The notes: generated by a model not told the origin, from the letters alone. 5,681 nt of DNA from Spirosoma fluviale (GCA_945906915.1 CAMDSI010000141.1:1-5681), one strand, 5' to 3'. Shown: positions 1 to 5,681, counted from the first letter of the stretch. Translations and numbers: made by a program.

Positions 1-258
1 AGTTTTGGTTATGGAGCTGGTCAGAATGCGTGGTTAGAGAATAGTAGTGGTTACAGAGGTACTAAGAATACGGCGATAGGATTTGGGTCTAGTTATTTTA
101 CGAATGTGGGTAAGGAGAATACTTCATTAGGCTATTATAGTTTATATAACAATCAATCTGGTTCGGGTTCTGTGGCCTTGGGATATCAATCGATGATGAA
201 TTATTCTAATGATTTTTCAGCTACCCCAATGCTTACTTATAACACGGCGGTCAGGTAG
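1..258 (+). repeat. Degenerate head repeats of the adhesin (NTAIG-type units)
   Basis: Translated in frame 1 from base 1, this stretch shows units of the type N-T-A-I-G-F-G-S. They are FGYGAGQN at residues 2-9, NTAIGFGSSY at 23-32, NTSLGYYSLY at 40-49 and SVALGYQSMM at 57-66. Unit starts at residues 23, 40 and 57 are exactly 17 residues (51 bp) apart. The first unit sits 24 residues before the second. A partial fifth unit, NTAV, begins at residue 81, again 24 residues after the previous one, and is cut off by the frame break. The alternating small/Gly/aromatic pattern resembles the YadA-type beta-roll head repeats of trimeric adhesins and the fibre-like surface proteins common in Bacteroidota. 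The similarity is by eye; the exact fold is inferred. Confidence 0.55.
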
Positions 259-1010
259 CTTGGACAGCAGCCTCAGATGCGCGAATTAAAAAGAATATTC
301 GGAACTCAAAATATGGATTGGAGACTGTACTGCAATTAAGACCTGTTGAATATAATTTAATAAGTAATGATTTAAGGCAAGTTGGTTTTATCGCACAAGA
401 AGTTCAAAAATTAGTGCCTGAAGTAGTGACAGGTATAGAGGGGGATATTAGTAAAGGCGAAGTTCTTGGAATTACTTATTCTAACTTAGTCCCTGTTCTA
501 GCAAAGGCTGTTCAAGAATTAAATGCCTTGAACACCCAAACGCAGGTTGACGTTAATGCTAAATTGAGTTATGCAACGCCAGCGAATTTGATACTTGGAA
601 ATCAGTCGGTGAAGGAGGTGATTACATCTGCAAATGTAACAGTCGGAGATATTTTAACGGTGAGGCACCTGAGGGGTAGTTCATTAACCCCAGTGATTGA
701 AACGGCACCTGGTTCAGGGAAAGAATCCGTGTTGAGAATAATAGGTACGGATATTAGCGGCGTCATTGAGGTGAGAATAGGAGAAATGCCTACGCCAAGT
801 GCTATTTTGGCAAATATCATTTACAGTATCCCGTATAGCACGCCCCCGGTGGTAATTATTACGCCTGGGAATGCTAATACAGCCAGCCTAATGGGATCAT
901 CGTCCGTTTTTGTAGGTAATAATGCAACGAGTAATTTCACAATAAATTCCAATGCAACTCCTTTAACGAGCAACACGGCATATAAATGGTATTATCAAGT
1001 TATTCAATAA
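243..1010 (+). CDS. Peptidase S74 intramolecular chaperone plus C-terminal beta-rich domain (3' fragment of the adhesin)
   Basis: S74 domains trimerise fibrous surface or phage tail proteins and then cut themselves off. The open frame starts at 243 with GGQVAWTAASDARIKKNI, the usual lead-in to this family. The Ser-Lys dyad known for S74 fits Ser at codon 273-275 and Lys five residues later at 288-290, so autocleavage would fall just before that Ser. The hallmark L-x-L-R-P-V-x-Y-N motif follows at about 336-362, then GFIAQEVQ and a short helical, probably coiled-coil stretch (LVPVLAKAVQEL). About 150 residues remain after the chaperone (roughly 555-1007). They are rich in Thr, Ser, Asn and beta-branched residues and end in YKWYYQVIQ, like tails I recall on other Bacteroidota surface proteins. 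There is no ATG before the dyad; the first possible start is TTG at 318, which would already lack the catalytic Ser and Lys. This is therefore best read as the downstream half of the broken gene, not an independent gene. Confidence 0.65.
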   Translation, partial: HGGQVAWTAASDARIKKNIRNSKYGLETVLQLRPVEYNLISNDLRQVGFIAQEVQKLVPEVVTGIEGDISKGEVLGITYSNLVPVLAKAVQELNALNTQTQVDVNAKLSYATPANLILGNQSVKEVITSANVTVGDILTVRHLRGSSLTPVIETAPGSGKESVLRIIGTDISGVIEVRIGEMPTPSAILANIIYSIPYSTPPVVIITPGNANTASLMGSSSVFVGNNATSNFTINSNATPLTSNTAYKWYYQVIQ

Positions 1011-2000
1011 CTATTTCGAACCAATCAACAACCCTAATCCTACCAGATACAGCAGCAACATAATGTTGAGCATTCTGTGCGTTTCAGGCGAGGCGTTTTT
1101 GAATTCTTTCCAAATAAATATCCCCCAGACCGCCGCTACCACGGTCGCCCCTTGGCCTAAACCATAGGAAACTGCAGCCCCAGCTTTTTCGGAGGCAATA
1201 ATTGAAAGCGCCATTCCCACGAACCAGATGGCGCCGCCTAAAATTCCCACTAAGTGGTCTTTTACAGAGCCCACTAAATAGTGTGCTAAATTCAAGGGTG
1301 CGCCGGAGAATGGCTTTTTCATTTGGAACGTATTAAAGACCAAAGAACTCGCGAAAACACCTACCGCGAAAACAACCAGCGCAGTATAAGGGGTTAATTT
1401 CCCTACTTCTGGTGTGGCGAAATTCACGGCCATCGAGGCTGCCACGTATTTGTAGAAAAGACCCATCAAGCAACCAGCAAGTACGGAAAGGACTAAACCT
1501 TTGTTAGAAGCAGAGGAGGAGGAGATGGATTTATACGCTCTCGCATTTAAAATAATGGCGATCGCGATCAACGCAACCCCGCCAAAAATCAACAACGGAT
1601 TTCCCTGCGGAGCCGCTAAGTAATTCACTACCACACCTAAGACTAAAGCGATTCCAATGCCCACCGGGAAGGCCACGGACATCCCAGCGATGCCGATGGC
1701 AGCGACTAATAAAATATTCGCGGCATTAAATAATACCCCACCGATGAAGGCGGATTGCAGATTTTCGCTGCTCGCTTGTCCATAGTCCGCTAAGAATCCA
1801 CGTCCTTGTGTTCCGCTGGAACCCAGCGTAAAGGCTAGAATTAAGGAGGCTAAAACGATCCCGATGGCATAATCCCAATAGAATAATTCGAAGCGCCAGC
1901 TGGAGGAAGTTAGCTTCTGGGTGTTAGCCCAAGAGCCCCAGCACAGCATCGTCACAATGCACAATAAAACGGCAGATGAATAGGTTTCGATTATGAACAT
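1011..2000 (-). CDS. Ten-helix DMT-type permease, ureide permease/GRP sugar transporter-like; candidate ribose or nucleobase importer
   Basis: This 329-residue integral inner-membrane protein has about ten hydrophobic segments, near residues 9-26, 41-60, 83-102, 105-128, 134-153, 168-188, 203-224, 247-268, 276-298 and 311-327. Two-fold DMT-like character is visible, including WGSWANTQK in the first helix and GQGATVVAAVWGIFIWKEF near the ninth. The W-x-F-x-x-F-Y-W-D-Y stretch at 35-44 before helix 2 and the overall plan recall plant ureide permeases, while bacterial members are often labelled GRP-family sugar transporters or RhaT-like. It is the last gene of the operon, 5 bp after the ADP-ribosylglycohydrolase-family gene, so it probably imports a product of the exported hydrolases. 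Ribose fits the ribokinase best; an oxo-nucleobase would fit the ureide permease resemblance. Its TAG stop (1013-1011) touches the stop of the convergent adhesin gene. Transporter class is confident; substrate is inference. Confidence 0.85.
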   Translation of the reverse strand: MFIIETYSSAVLLCIVTMLCWGSWANTQKLTSSSWRFELFYWDYAIGIVLASLILAFTLGSSGTQGRGFLADYGQASSENLQSAFIGGVLFNAANILLVAAIGIAGMSVAFPVGIGIALVLGVVVNYLAAPQGNPLLIFGGVALIAIAIILNARAYKSISSSSASNKGLVLSVLAGCLMGLFYKYVAASMAVNFATPEVGKLTPYTALVVFAVGVFASSLVFNTFQMKKPFSGAPLNLAHYLVGSVKDHLVGILGGAIWFVGMALSIIASEKAGAAVSYGLGQGATVVAAVWGIFIWKEFKNASPETHRMLNIMLLLYLVGLGLLIGSK

Positions 2001-2005
2001 AGTGC

Positions 2006-3541
2006 TTATTTTAGGTTTCCTAAACGGTAATATTTGTCATTCGTAGCGATAAAAGGCTTTTCGGCATAGACGATCGCATCGAATAATTTGCAGTCATAGC
2101 CCGTGACTTTATTCAATACTTTCAGCTTCACGTGGTGTTTTCCTGTCGCTAATTTATACTTCCAGCTAATCTCGTGACGTCTGGTGGTGAAGGCCACAGG
2201 CAATTTTACTTTCTCCAAAAGCTTGCCGTCTAAGTACACCTCTAAGTCAAAAGTGCCTGGATCTAAAGAGGCCCATTTCGCAGTTTCGCCACGAACCACG
2301 AATCCATTTCCTTCGAAATCGAAGTCATATTCGTCGGTCAAATTTTTCGCGATGTTGATCTTCTCAGTCGGGAAGGAATGGTCGAAGCTTTGCTCGAACG
2401 CCACCGCTTTAGGGGCAGAATAGGGAATGCTGACAGCATTTTCAGAAACGCTTCCGCCGTTGTTTTTAATGTTTTGCAAAGCGTGTTTGAAACCGATTTC
2501 ATATACGTCGTTTAGCGAAGTAGACGTGTATTTGAAGTCGATGTCCTCCGCCTCTTGTAAGCCTAATTTCCAGTAAGCTGGTATTTTATCATAGCCGATC
2601 ATGGCTCCCAAAATCCCTCCCGCAGACGATGGGTTGCAGTCCGCATCTTGTCCACAGCGCGTGGAGATTTCTAGGGTTTTGGTGAAATCCCCATTCCCGT
2701 ATAATAGTCCCATTACGACATAGGCCGAATTCACGGTCGCATCGATGTTGAAGGGAGCGAAAACGCCGTCCGGACAACCGATGTCATTCGCCCACTTGTT
2801 TTGGACTTCTAGCCAGGTTTTCGTCCAGTCGTTCGGGTATTGTTTGTGCCATTTGATGACGTCAGCGATACATTTATAGTATTGGCTGTTCGCTGGAATG
2901 GTTTTCAAAGCCTCGGAAACCACCTTGTTAATGTCGTTATTGATAAATGCCAAAGTATAGCAAGCCCCTAAATACACCCCGCCATAATAACCATCGCCAT
3001 AGTTCATGATGTGCCCGATTTTATCGGAGATCTTAGACGCCGCATTCGGCATACCTGGTGACATTAACCCCGCAAAATCACATTCGATTTGGTAATCAAT
3101 ACAATCCGCATGTGGATTATTTTCCCAGTATCCAGATGCTGGGGGCATCATTCCGTTCAAGATATTGTAACGTCCGGCCTGATTCGCATGCCAAAGCGCA
3201 TAGCCCGCATTCGCATACGCCTTCGCGTGCGATTCGATAGGGGCATTCAAACCTTCCTTCTCAAAAACCTCCACAAAAGTCAAATCCATGTACAAATCAT
3301 CGTACAATCCGGGATTATTGATCATCGTATTTTTTAGATAGCCATCGTACCACGGAATCGGGTGGTAGGAATTAATCATCGTCCCGTTATAGCGAAACTC
3401 GACAGGACCGCCAAAAGTCACACCGATCGTTTGGCCAGCCCAGCCGCCTTTAATTTTATCTTTAAGAACCGCCTTGCTCATCGAAATATTTTGCGCTTGA
3501 GCGGCTAATGTGATGAAACAGAAGAAGAGTAGTTTTTTCAT
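2006..3541 (-). CDS. Exported ADP-ribosylglycohydrolase-family protein with C-terminal beta domain
   Basis: Protein of 511 residues. Residues 1-17 form a signal peptide (MKKLLFFCFITLAAQAQ, cut probably before Asn18) with no lipobox Cys at the cleavage site, so it is probably periplasmic or secreted. The catalytic domain of the ADP-ribosylglycohydrolase fold (PF03747 type) spans about 25-360. It has KGGWAGQTIG at 31-40, the Asp pair of YDDLYMD at 80-86, NYGDGYYGG at 180-188 and CGQDADCNPSSAGGILGA at 296-313. Asp81, Asp82, Asp299 and Asp301 are the likely binuclear metal ligands by family analogy. Gln36 stands where many relatives have Asp, and Cys302 where many have Thr. Residues about 375-511 look like a beta-sandwich, possibly ligand-binding, domain (GTFDLEVYLDGKLLEKVKL). 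The ATG overlaps the TGA of the nucleoside hydrolase gene (ATGA), implying translational coupling. A role in freeing ribose from ADP-ribose-like or other ribosides is inferred from neighbours; the substrate is unknown. Confidence 0.87.
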   Translation of the reverse strand: MKKLLFFCFITLAAQAQNISMSKAVLKDKIKGGWAGQTIGVTFGGPVEFRYNGTMINSYHPIPWYDGYLKNTMINNPGLYDDLYMDLTFVEVFEKEGLNAPIESHAKAYANAGYALWHANQAGRYNILNGMMPPASGYWENNPHADCIDYQIECDFAGLMSPGMPNAASKISDKIGHIMNYGDGYYGGVYLGACYTLAFINNDINKVVSEALKTIPANSQYYKCIADVIKWHKQYPNDWTKTWLEVQNKWANDIGCPDGVFAPFNIDATVNSAYVVMGLLYGNGDFTKTLEISTRCGQDADCNPSSAGGILGAMIGYDKIPAYWKLGLQEAEDIDFKYTSTSLNDVYEIGFKHALQNIKNNGGSVSENAVSIPYSAPKAVAFEQSFDHSFPTEKINIAKNLTDEYDFDFEGNGFVVRGETAKWASLDPGTFDLEVYLDGKLLEKVKLPVAFTTRRHEISWKYKLATGKHHVKLKVLNKVTGYDCKLFDAIVYAEKPFIATNDKYYRLGNLK

Positions 3542-4461
3542 GGTTGTAGGTTTTGATACACGTATTGGTGCATCAGTTTTTGAATGAATTCTGTGTGCTT
3601 AATACTTGTGCCTATCGTGGCATTGGCAGGCTTCGATGAATCTAGTCTTGTAAAACCTTGGTCGTCTACATAAACATGGACTTTCTCCGTTGTAAACAAC
3701 TCTGGATTGGTTTCCATTCCGATGGCTACCGGGTCAAAAAGGGTAGGGGTTTCCTGCCCCCACAAGACGTATAATCCTTGCATCGCACTCGTCAATGGCG
3801 ATTGACGCATCAGTAATTTAAGTCGATTTTCTGCAGACAATTTCACCATCGCCGTCACATCCAGTCCGGCATAAATGATATTCGCACCGGATTGAACGAA
3901 AGACTTTGCCGCAGGAATATCACACAACACATTCCATTCGGAATTAATTTTCGTGCTGCCATCATAGCCTATTTTGAAGGAACCAAACATCGCATAGATC
4001 GCTTTGGCCTTTTGCAATTCAGCGCCTAAAGGGGCTAAATTCGTCACAGGTCCCACGGAGAAAATGATGACTTCGCCGGGATATTTTTTCAGTTGTGACC
4101 GAATGAAATCGGTGGCACCTTGTGGCTTTTTTGTCAAAGGAGAACCCTTCGCCCAATAAAACTGATCCGCATACCAATTCGCTCGACCAGAACTCGACGA
4201 TGTATTTTTACCTACATAAACAGGGATCTGAGTTTCTCCAGTCACCGCCAGAAATTTCTGCGCTAAGATGGCCCGATCATCGGTACGGCCGTAGCAGGTG
4301 GTGATTCCCAAAATCTCGTAGCGATCTTGCAATGTTAACAAATAACCCAAGGCATACGCATCATCAATATCATCGCCTAAGTCGCAGTCGAAGATAACTT
4401 TCTGGCGGTTTTGGGCGGTAAGCGAAAAACTAATAAGAAAGAATAGGATCAGTTTTTTCAT
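3538..4461 (-). CDS. Exported nucleoside hydrolase (inosine-uridine preferring family)
   Basis: Enzymes of this family cut the N-glycosidic bond of ribonucleosides to give ribose and a base, using a Ca2+ held by an Asp cluster. This 307-residue protein has a signal peptide at 1-17 (MKKLILFFLISFSLTAQ), so it should act in the periplasm. The metal-binding motif DCDLGDDIDDAYAL at 25-38 is the longer variant, with two residues more than the textbook DTDPGxDD. SVGPVTNLA at 135-143, SEWNVLCDIPAAK at 174-186 and LFDPVAIG at 241-248 match the remaining family motifs; Asn177 and Asp243 are likely active-site residues. Phe242 occupies the place of the His next to the C-terminal Asp (His241 in the Crithidia enzyme), which helps the purine leave, so base preference may differ. 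The length is normal for the family. The ATG overlaps the ribokinase TGA by 4 bp, and the stop overlaps the next start the same way. Confidence 0.92.
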   Translation of the reverse strand: MKKLILFFLISFSLTAQNRQKVIFDCDLGDDIDDAYALGYLLTLQDRYEILGITTCYGRTDDRAILAQKFLAVTGETQIPVYVGKNTSSSSGRANWYADQFYWAKGSPLTKKPQGATDFIRSQLKKYPGEVIIFSVGPVTNLAPLGAELQKAKAIYAMFGSFKIGYDGSTKINSEWNVLCDIPAAKSFVQSGANIIYAGLDVTAMVKLSAENRLKLLMRQSPLTSAMQGLYVLWGQETPTLFDPVAIGMETNPELFTTEKVHVYVDDQGFTRLDSSKPANATIGTSIKHTEFIQKLMHQYVYQNLQP

Positions 4462-5354
4462 AGTTCTTGTAGTCTAGGCATCGAAGCTTGCGCTCCTAAT
4501 CGGGTAACGGAAATAGACGCTGCTTTGCAGGCGAATGTGATTGCCTCTGGCCAGCTCATTCCCTCGGATAAACCCACGACAAGCGCTCCATTAAAGCAAT
4601 CCCCTGCTGCGGTGGTGTCTTGTGCTACCACTTTCGCTACTGGAATGTGTTGTGTTTCATAAGCCGTTTTATAGAGGGCGCCTTCGGCGCCCAAGGTAAT
4701 AATGACATGTTGAACGCCTTTATTCAAGAGAATATTCGCTGCTTTTTCGGCAGAAAGTAGATCCGTCACTGCTATCCCTGTGAGAATTTCAGCCTCCGTC
4801 TCATTAGGCGTAATGGCGTATAAATGGGGGAATATTTCGGCAGGTAGTTCCGCCGCAGGGGCTGGATTTAAAACGACTTTCAGGCCTTTTTTCGCCGCGA
4901 GAGCTGAGGCATACACCACGGTTTCGAGTGGTGTTTCTAATTGAATCAAGACAAAATCCTCCGCCTCGAAAATCTCAGCAGCGTTGTCTATGTCGGCTTT
5001 CGAAAGGGCTTTATTCGCCCCTGAAGCCACGGTGATGCAGTTTTCTCCTTTGGCATCTACATTAATCAAGGCAATACCAGAAGGAGCAGAAGGATCTTGT
5101 GTGACAAATCGCGTGTGAATTCCCTCGTTCTTAAATTGCTGCATGGCCGTCTCCCCAAACACATCCTTTCCCACCTTGCACACAAAATGAACCTCGCCAC
5201 CCAGCCGTGCCGCAGCCACCGCTTGGTTCGCACCTTTGCCGCCAGGATTCATAAAGAAATCCCCGCCTAAAACGGTTTCGCCTGGCGCCGGTAAATGAGC
5301 GGATTTGATCACCATGTCGGTGTTAGAACTACCGATAATTGTGATTTTCGTCAT
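4458..5354 (-). CDS. rbsK: Ribokinase (PfkB family)
   Basis: Cytoplasmic enzyme that phosphorylates D-ribose with ATP to ribose 5-phosphate for the pentose phosphate pathway or PRPP synthesis. The 298-residue length is typical. The N-terminus has GSSNTDMV at 8-15, placed to bind sugar, and PGGKGANQAVAAARLG at 37-52, the first PfkB signature. NPAPA at 163-167 and TPNETE at 182-187 are typical of ribokinases, and TLGAEGA at 220-226 lies in the nucleotide-binding part. DTTAAGDCFNGAL at 246-258 is the second signature, with Asp252 as the catalytic base. The motifs fit ribokinase better than fructokinase or adenosine kinase. The ATG at 5354-5352 is preceded by an A-rich leader without a Shine-Dalgarno sequence. 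It is the first gene of the four-gene operon, and its TGA overlaps the next ATG. There is no signal peptide, as expected for the intracellular step. Confidence 0.95.
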   Translation of the reverse strand: MTKITIIGSSNTDMVIKSAHLPAPGETVLGGDFFMNPGGKGANQAVAAARLGGEVHFVCKVGKDVFGETAMQQFKNEGIHTRFVTQDPSAPSGIALINVDAKGENCITVASGANKALSKADIDNAAEIFEAEDFVLIQLETPLETVVYASALAAKKGLKVVLNPAPAAELPAEIFPHLYAITPNETEAEILTGIAVTDLLSAEKAANILLNKGVQHVIITLGAEGALYKTAYETQHIPVAKVVAQDTTAAGDCFNGALVVGLSEGMSWPEAITFACKAASISVTRLGAQASMPRLQEL

Positions 5355-5368
5355 TTTAAATAGGTTTT
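5339..5368 (+). promoter_or_regulatory. Possible Bacteroidota-type promoter for the FG-GAP gene (TTG-N19-TAGGTTTT)
   Basis: TTG at 5339-5341 is followed after 19 bases by TAGGTTTT at 5361-5368, seven of eight to the Bacteroidota -7 consensus TAnnTTTG (the last base is T). The spacing is in the accepted range. Transcription would start near 5374, giving a leader of roughly 55 bases before the ATG at 5430. The -33 part lies inside the first codons of ribokinase. The match was found by eye in AT-rich DNA. Confidence 0.33.
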
Positions 5369-5429
5369 GTAGCAGTTAATCACTGTAAATTAACATAATT
5401 TTTTCAATTTCTGACTTACCTTTACCGCA
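5355..5429. other. Divergent intergenic region between the ribokinase operon and the FG-GAP gene
   Basis: Only 75 bp separate the two divergent start codons, so transcription signals for both sides must be here or inside the flanking coding ends. The region is AT-rich. On the plus side there is a possible promoter (see separate entry). On the minus side I found only a weak TAATTTAC element (5392-5385), with its nearest TTG just 12 bases upstream of it, too close to be convincing. Neither gene has a recognisable Shine-Dalgarno sequence, usual for Bacteroidota. Confidence 0.8.
5375..5394. promoter_or_regulatory. Inverted repeat GTTAAT-N8-ATTAAC, candidate operator
   Basis: Perfect 6-bp arms (5375-5380 and 5389-5394) are separated by 8 bp in the short divergent intergenic region, ending 20 bp before the ribokinase start. 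Position and symmetry suit a dimeric regulator controlling one or both transcripts. The arms are AT-rich, so chance is possible, and no regulator gene is in the window to pair with it. Confidence 0.3.
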
Positions 5430-5681
5430 ATGAGAATTTCTATCCTTCTCTTGTTCTTTTACCTATTCGCTTTCTATTCGAACGCGCAGCAAATCTCTTT
5501 TCAGCAGATCACGAATCCTGTGGTCGCCGGTTTGAAAAACCCTTGGGCTGGCGGATTCAATTCGGTTCAGTTTTTCTCTATCGACCTCGATGGCGACGCG
5601 CGGGAAGACCTCGTTGTTTTTGATCGCAGTGCCCAACACCTAAAGACCTTTTTACGAAATACTACAGGAGGATTTACCTAT
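5430..5681 (+). CDS. Secreted FG-GAP/VCBS-repeat type protein, N-terminal fragment (runs off the window)
   Basis: The open frame starts at ATG 5430 and remains open for all 84 codons to the window edge. Residues 1-20 form a clear signal peptide (MRISILLLFFYLFAFYSNAQ, cut probably before Gln21). The mature part has the sequence FFSIDLDGDAREDLVVFDR at 48-66. The D-x-D-G-D-x-x-x-D-L pattern (Asp52, 54, 56, 60) is the Ca2+-binding loop of FG-GAP/VCBS beta-propeller repeats, and FLRNTTGGF at 74-82 fits the next strand of such a blade. Such proteins in Bacteroidota are often large and carry a C-terminal type IX secretion signal, but that end is not in view. No Shine-Dalgarno sequence is visible; the start is chosen because the signal peptide follows directly. 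It is divergent from the ribokinase operon, and a functional link is not shown. Confidence 0.82.
   Translation, partial: MRISILLLFFYLFAFYSNAQQISFQQITNPVVAGLKNPWAGGFNSVQFFSIDLDGDAREDLVVFDRSAQHLKTFLRNTTGGFTY

Larger units (their letters stand above)
1..1010 (+). pseudogene. Frame-broken surface adhesin/fibre protein with S74 chaperone (5' end outside window)
   Basis: Two reading frames together make one recognisable protein. Frame 1 (from base 1 to the TAG at 256-258) encodes head repeats. Frame 3 (open from 243 to the TAA at 1008-1010) encodes a peptidase S74 chaperone domain and a C-terminal tail. Frame 3 is closed upstream by TAA at 240-242, so the frames can only be joined within 243-258. 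Joining them needs one extra base or loss of two (net -1). I see no slippery heptamer there, so programmed frameshifting is unlikely. Related proteins usually have more head repeats and a connector between head and chaperone; here that stretch is almost absent, which fits an out-of-frame deletion. A sequencing or assembly error in repetitive DNA would look the same. If the break is real, the chaperone needed for trimer folding is not translated with the head, and the gene is probably dead. Confidence 0.6.

Noticed and set aside
243..258. Programmed -1 frameshift joining the adhesin halves
   Set aside because: There is no X-XXY-YYZ slippery heptamer or strong downstream stem, and the missing connector between head and chaperone fits a deletion better.
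1..258. Possible CRISPR or tandem-repeat array
   Set aside because: The periodicity is at protein level (17 or 24 residues) with poorly conserved DNA, as expected for adhesin head repeats.
602..820. Minus-strand open frame of 72 codons opposite the adhesin tail
   Set aside because: It lies fully opposite the recognisable C-terminal part of the S74 protein, has no known motif and looks like a shadow.
998..1012. Palindrome at the convergent stops as an intrinsic terminator
   Set aside because: The stem is AT-rich with only a one-base centre, so the usable hairpin is very short and has no U-tract. It is kept as an observation, not called as a terminator.
2184..4304. Several open frames of 60-82 codons inside the two hydrolase genes
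   Set aside because: All overlap coding sequence with clear family motifs in another frame. Their translations are low in plausible domain content and have no initiation context.
5385..5407. Minus-strand TTG/TAATTTAC as the ribokinase promoter
   Set aside because: The spacer is only 12 bases and the -7 element misses its last two consensus bases; too weak to annotate.

Overview
The window looks like a Bacteroidota chromosome, probably a Cytophagales-type relative. The evidence is short Ala-Gln signal peptides on secreted proteins, starts without a Shine-Dalgarno sequence, a possible TTG/TAnnTTTG promoter, a surface protein ending in an S74 chaperone, and an FG-GAP/VCBS-type secreted protein. 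This placement is inference; no marker gene is present.

Layout: (1) Positions 1-1010, plus strand, hold the 3' part of a surface adhesin or fibre-like gene. It has head repeats, a peptidase S74 intramolecular chaperone and a C-terminal beta-rich tail. The reading frame breaks at 243-258, inside what looks like a fifth head repeat. (2) Positions 1011-5354, minus strand, hold four tightly packed genes in the order ribokinase, exported nucleoside hydrolase, exported ADP-ribosylglycohydrolase-family protein, ten-helix permease. The first two junctions are 4-bp ATGA overlaps and the third is a 5-bp gap, so this is almost certainly one operon. (3) Positions 5355-5429 are a short divergent intergenic region with a 20-bp inverted repeat and a possible promoter. 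(4) From 5430 a secreted FG-GAP-type protein starts on the plus strand and runs off the window.

The operon reads as a ribose or ribonucleoside salvage module. Two exported hydrolases would release ribose (and bases) from nucleosides and ADP-ribose-like compounds in the periplasm. The permease would carry a product across the inner membrane, and ribokinase would trap ribose as ribose 5-phosphate. The gene content resembles a compact version of the ribose-utilisation (rus) loci described in Bacteroides, but no SusC/SusD pair or regulator is visible here. The permease substrate (ribose or a nucleobase) and the true substrate of the ADP-ribosylglycohydrolase-like enzyme are not settled by sequence.

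Most notable for follow-up are the apparent out-of-frame deletion in the adhesin, the unusual active-site residues in both hydrolases, and the base-to-base abutment of the convergent adhesin and permease genes.
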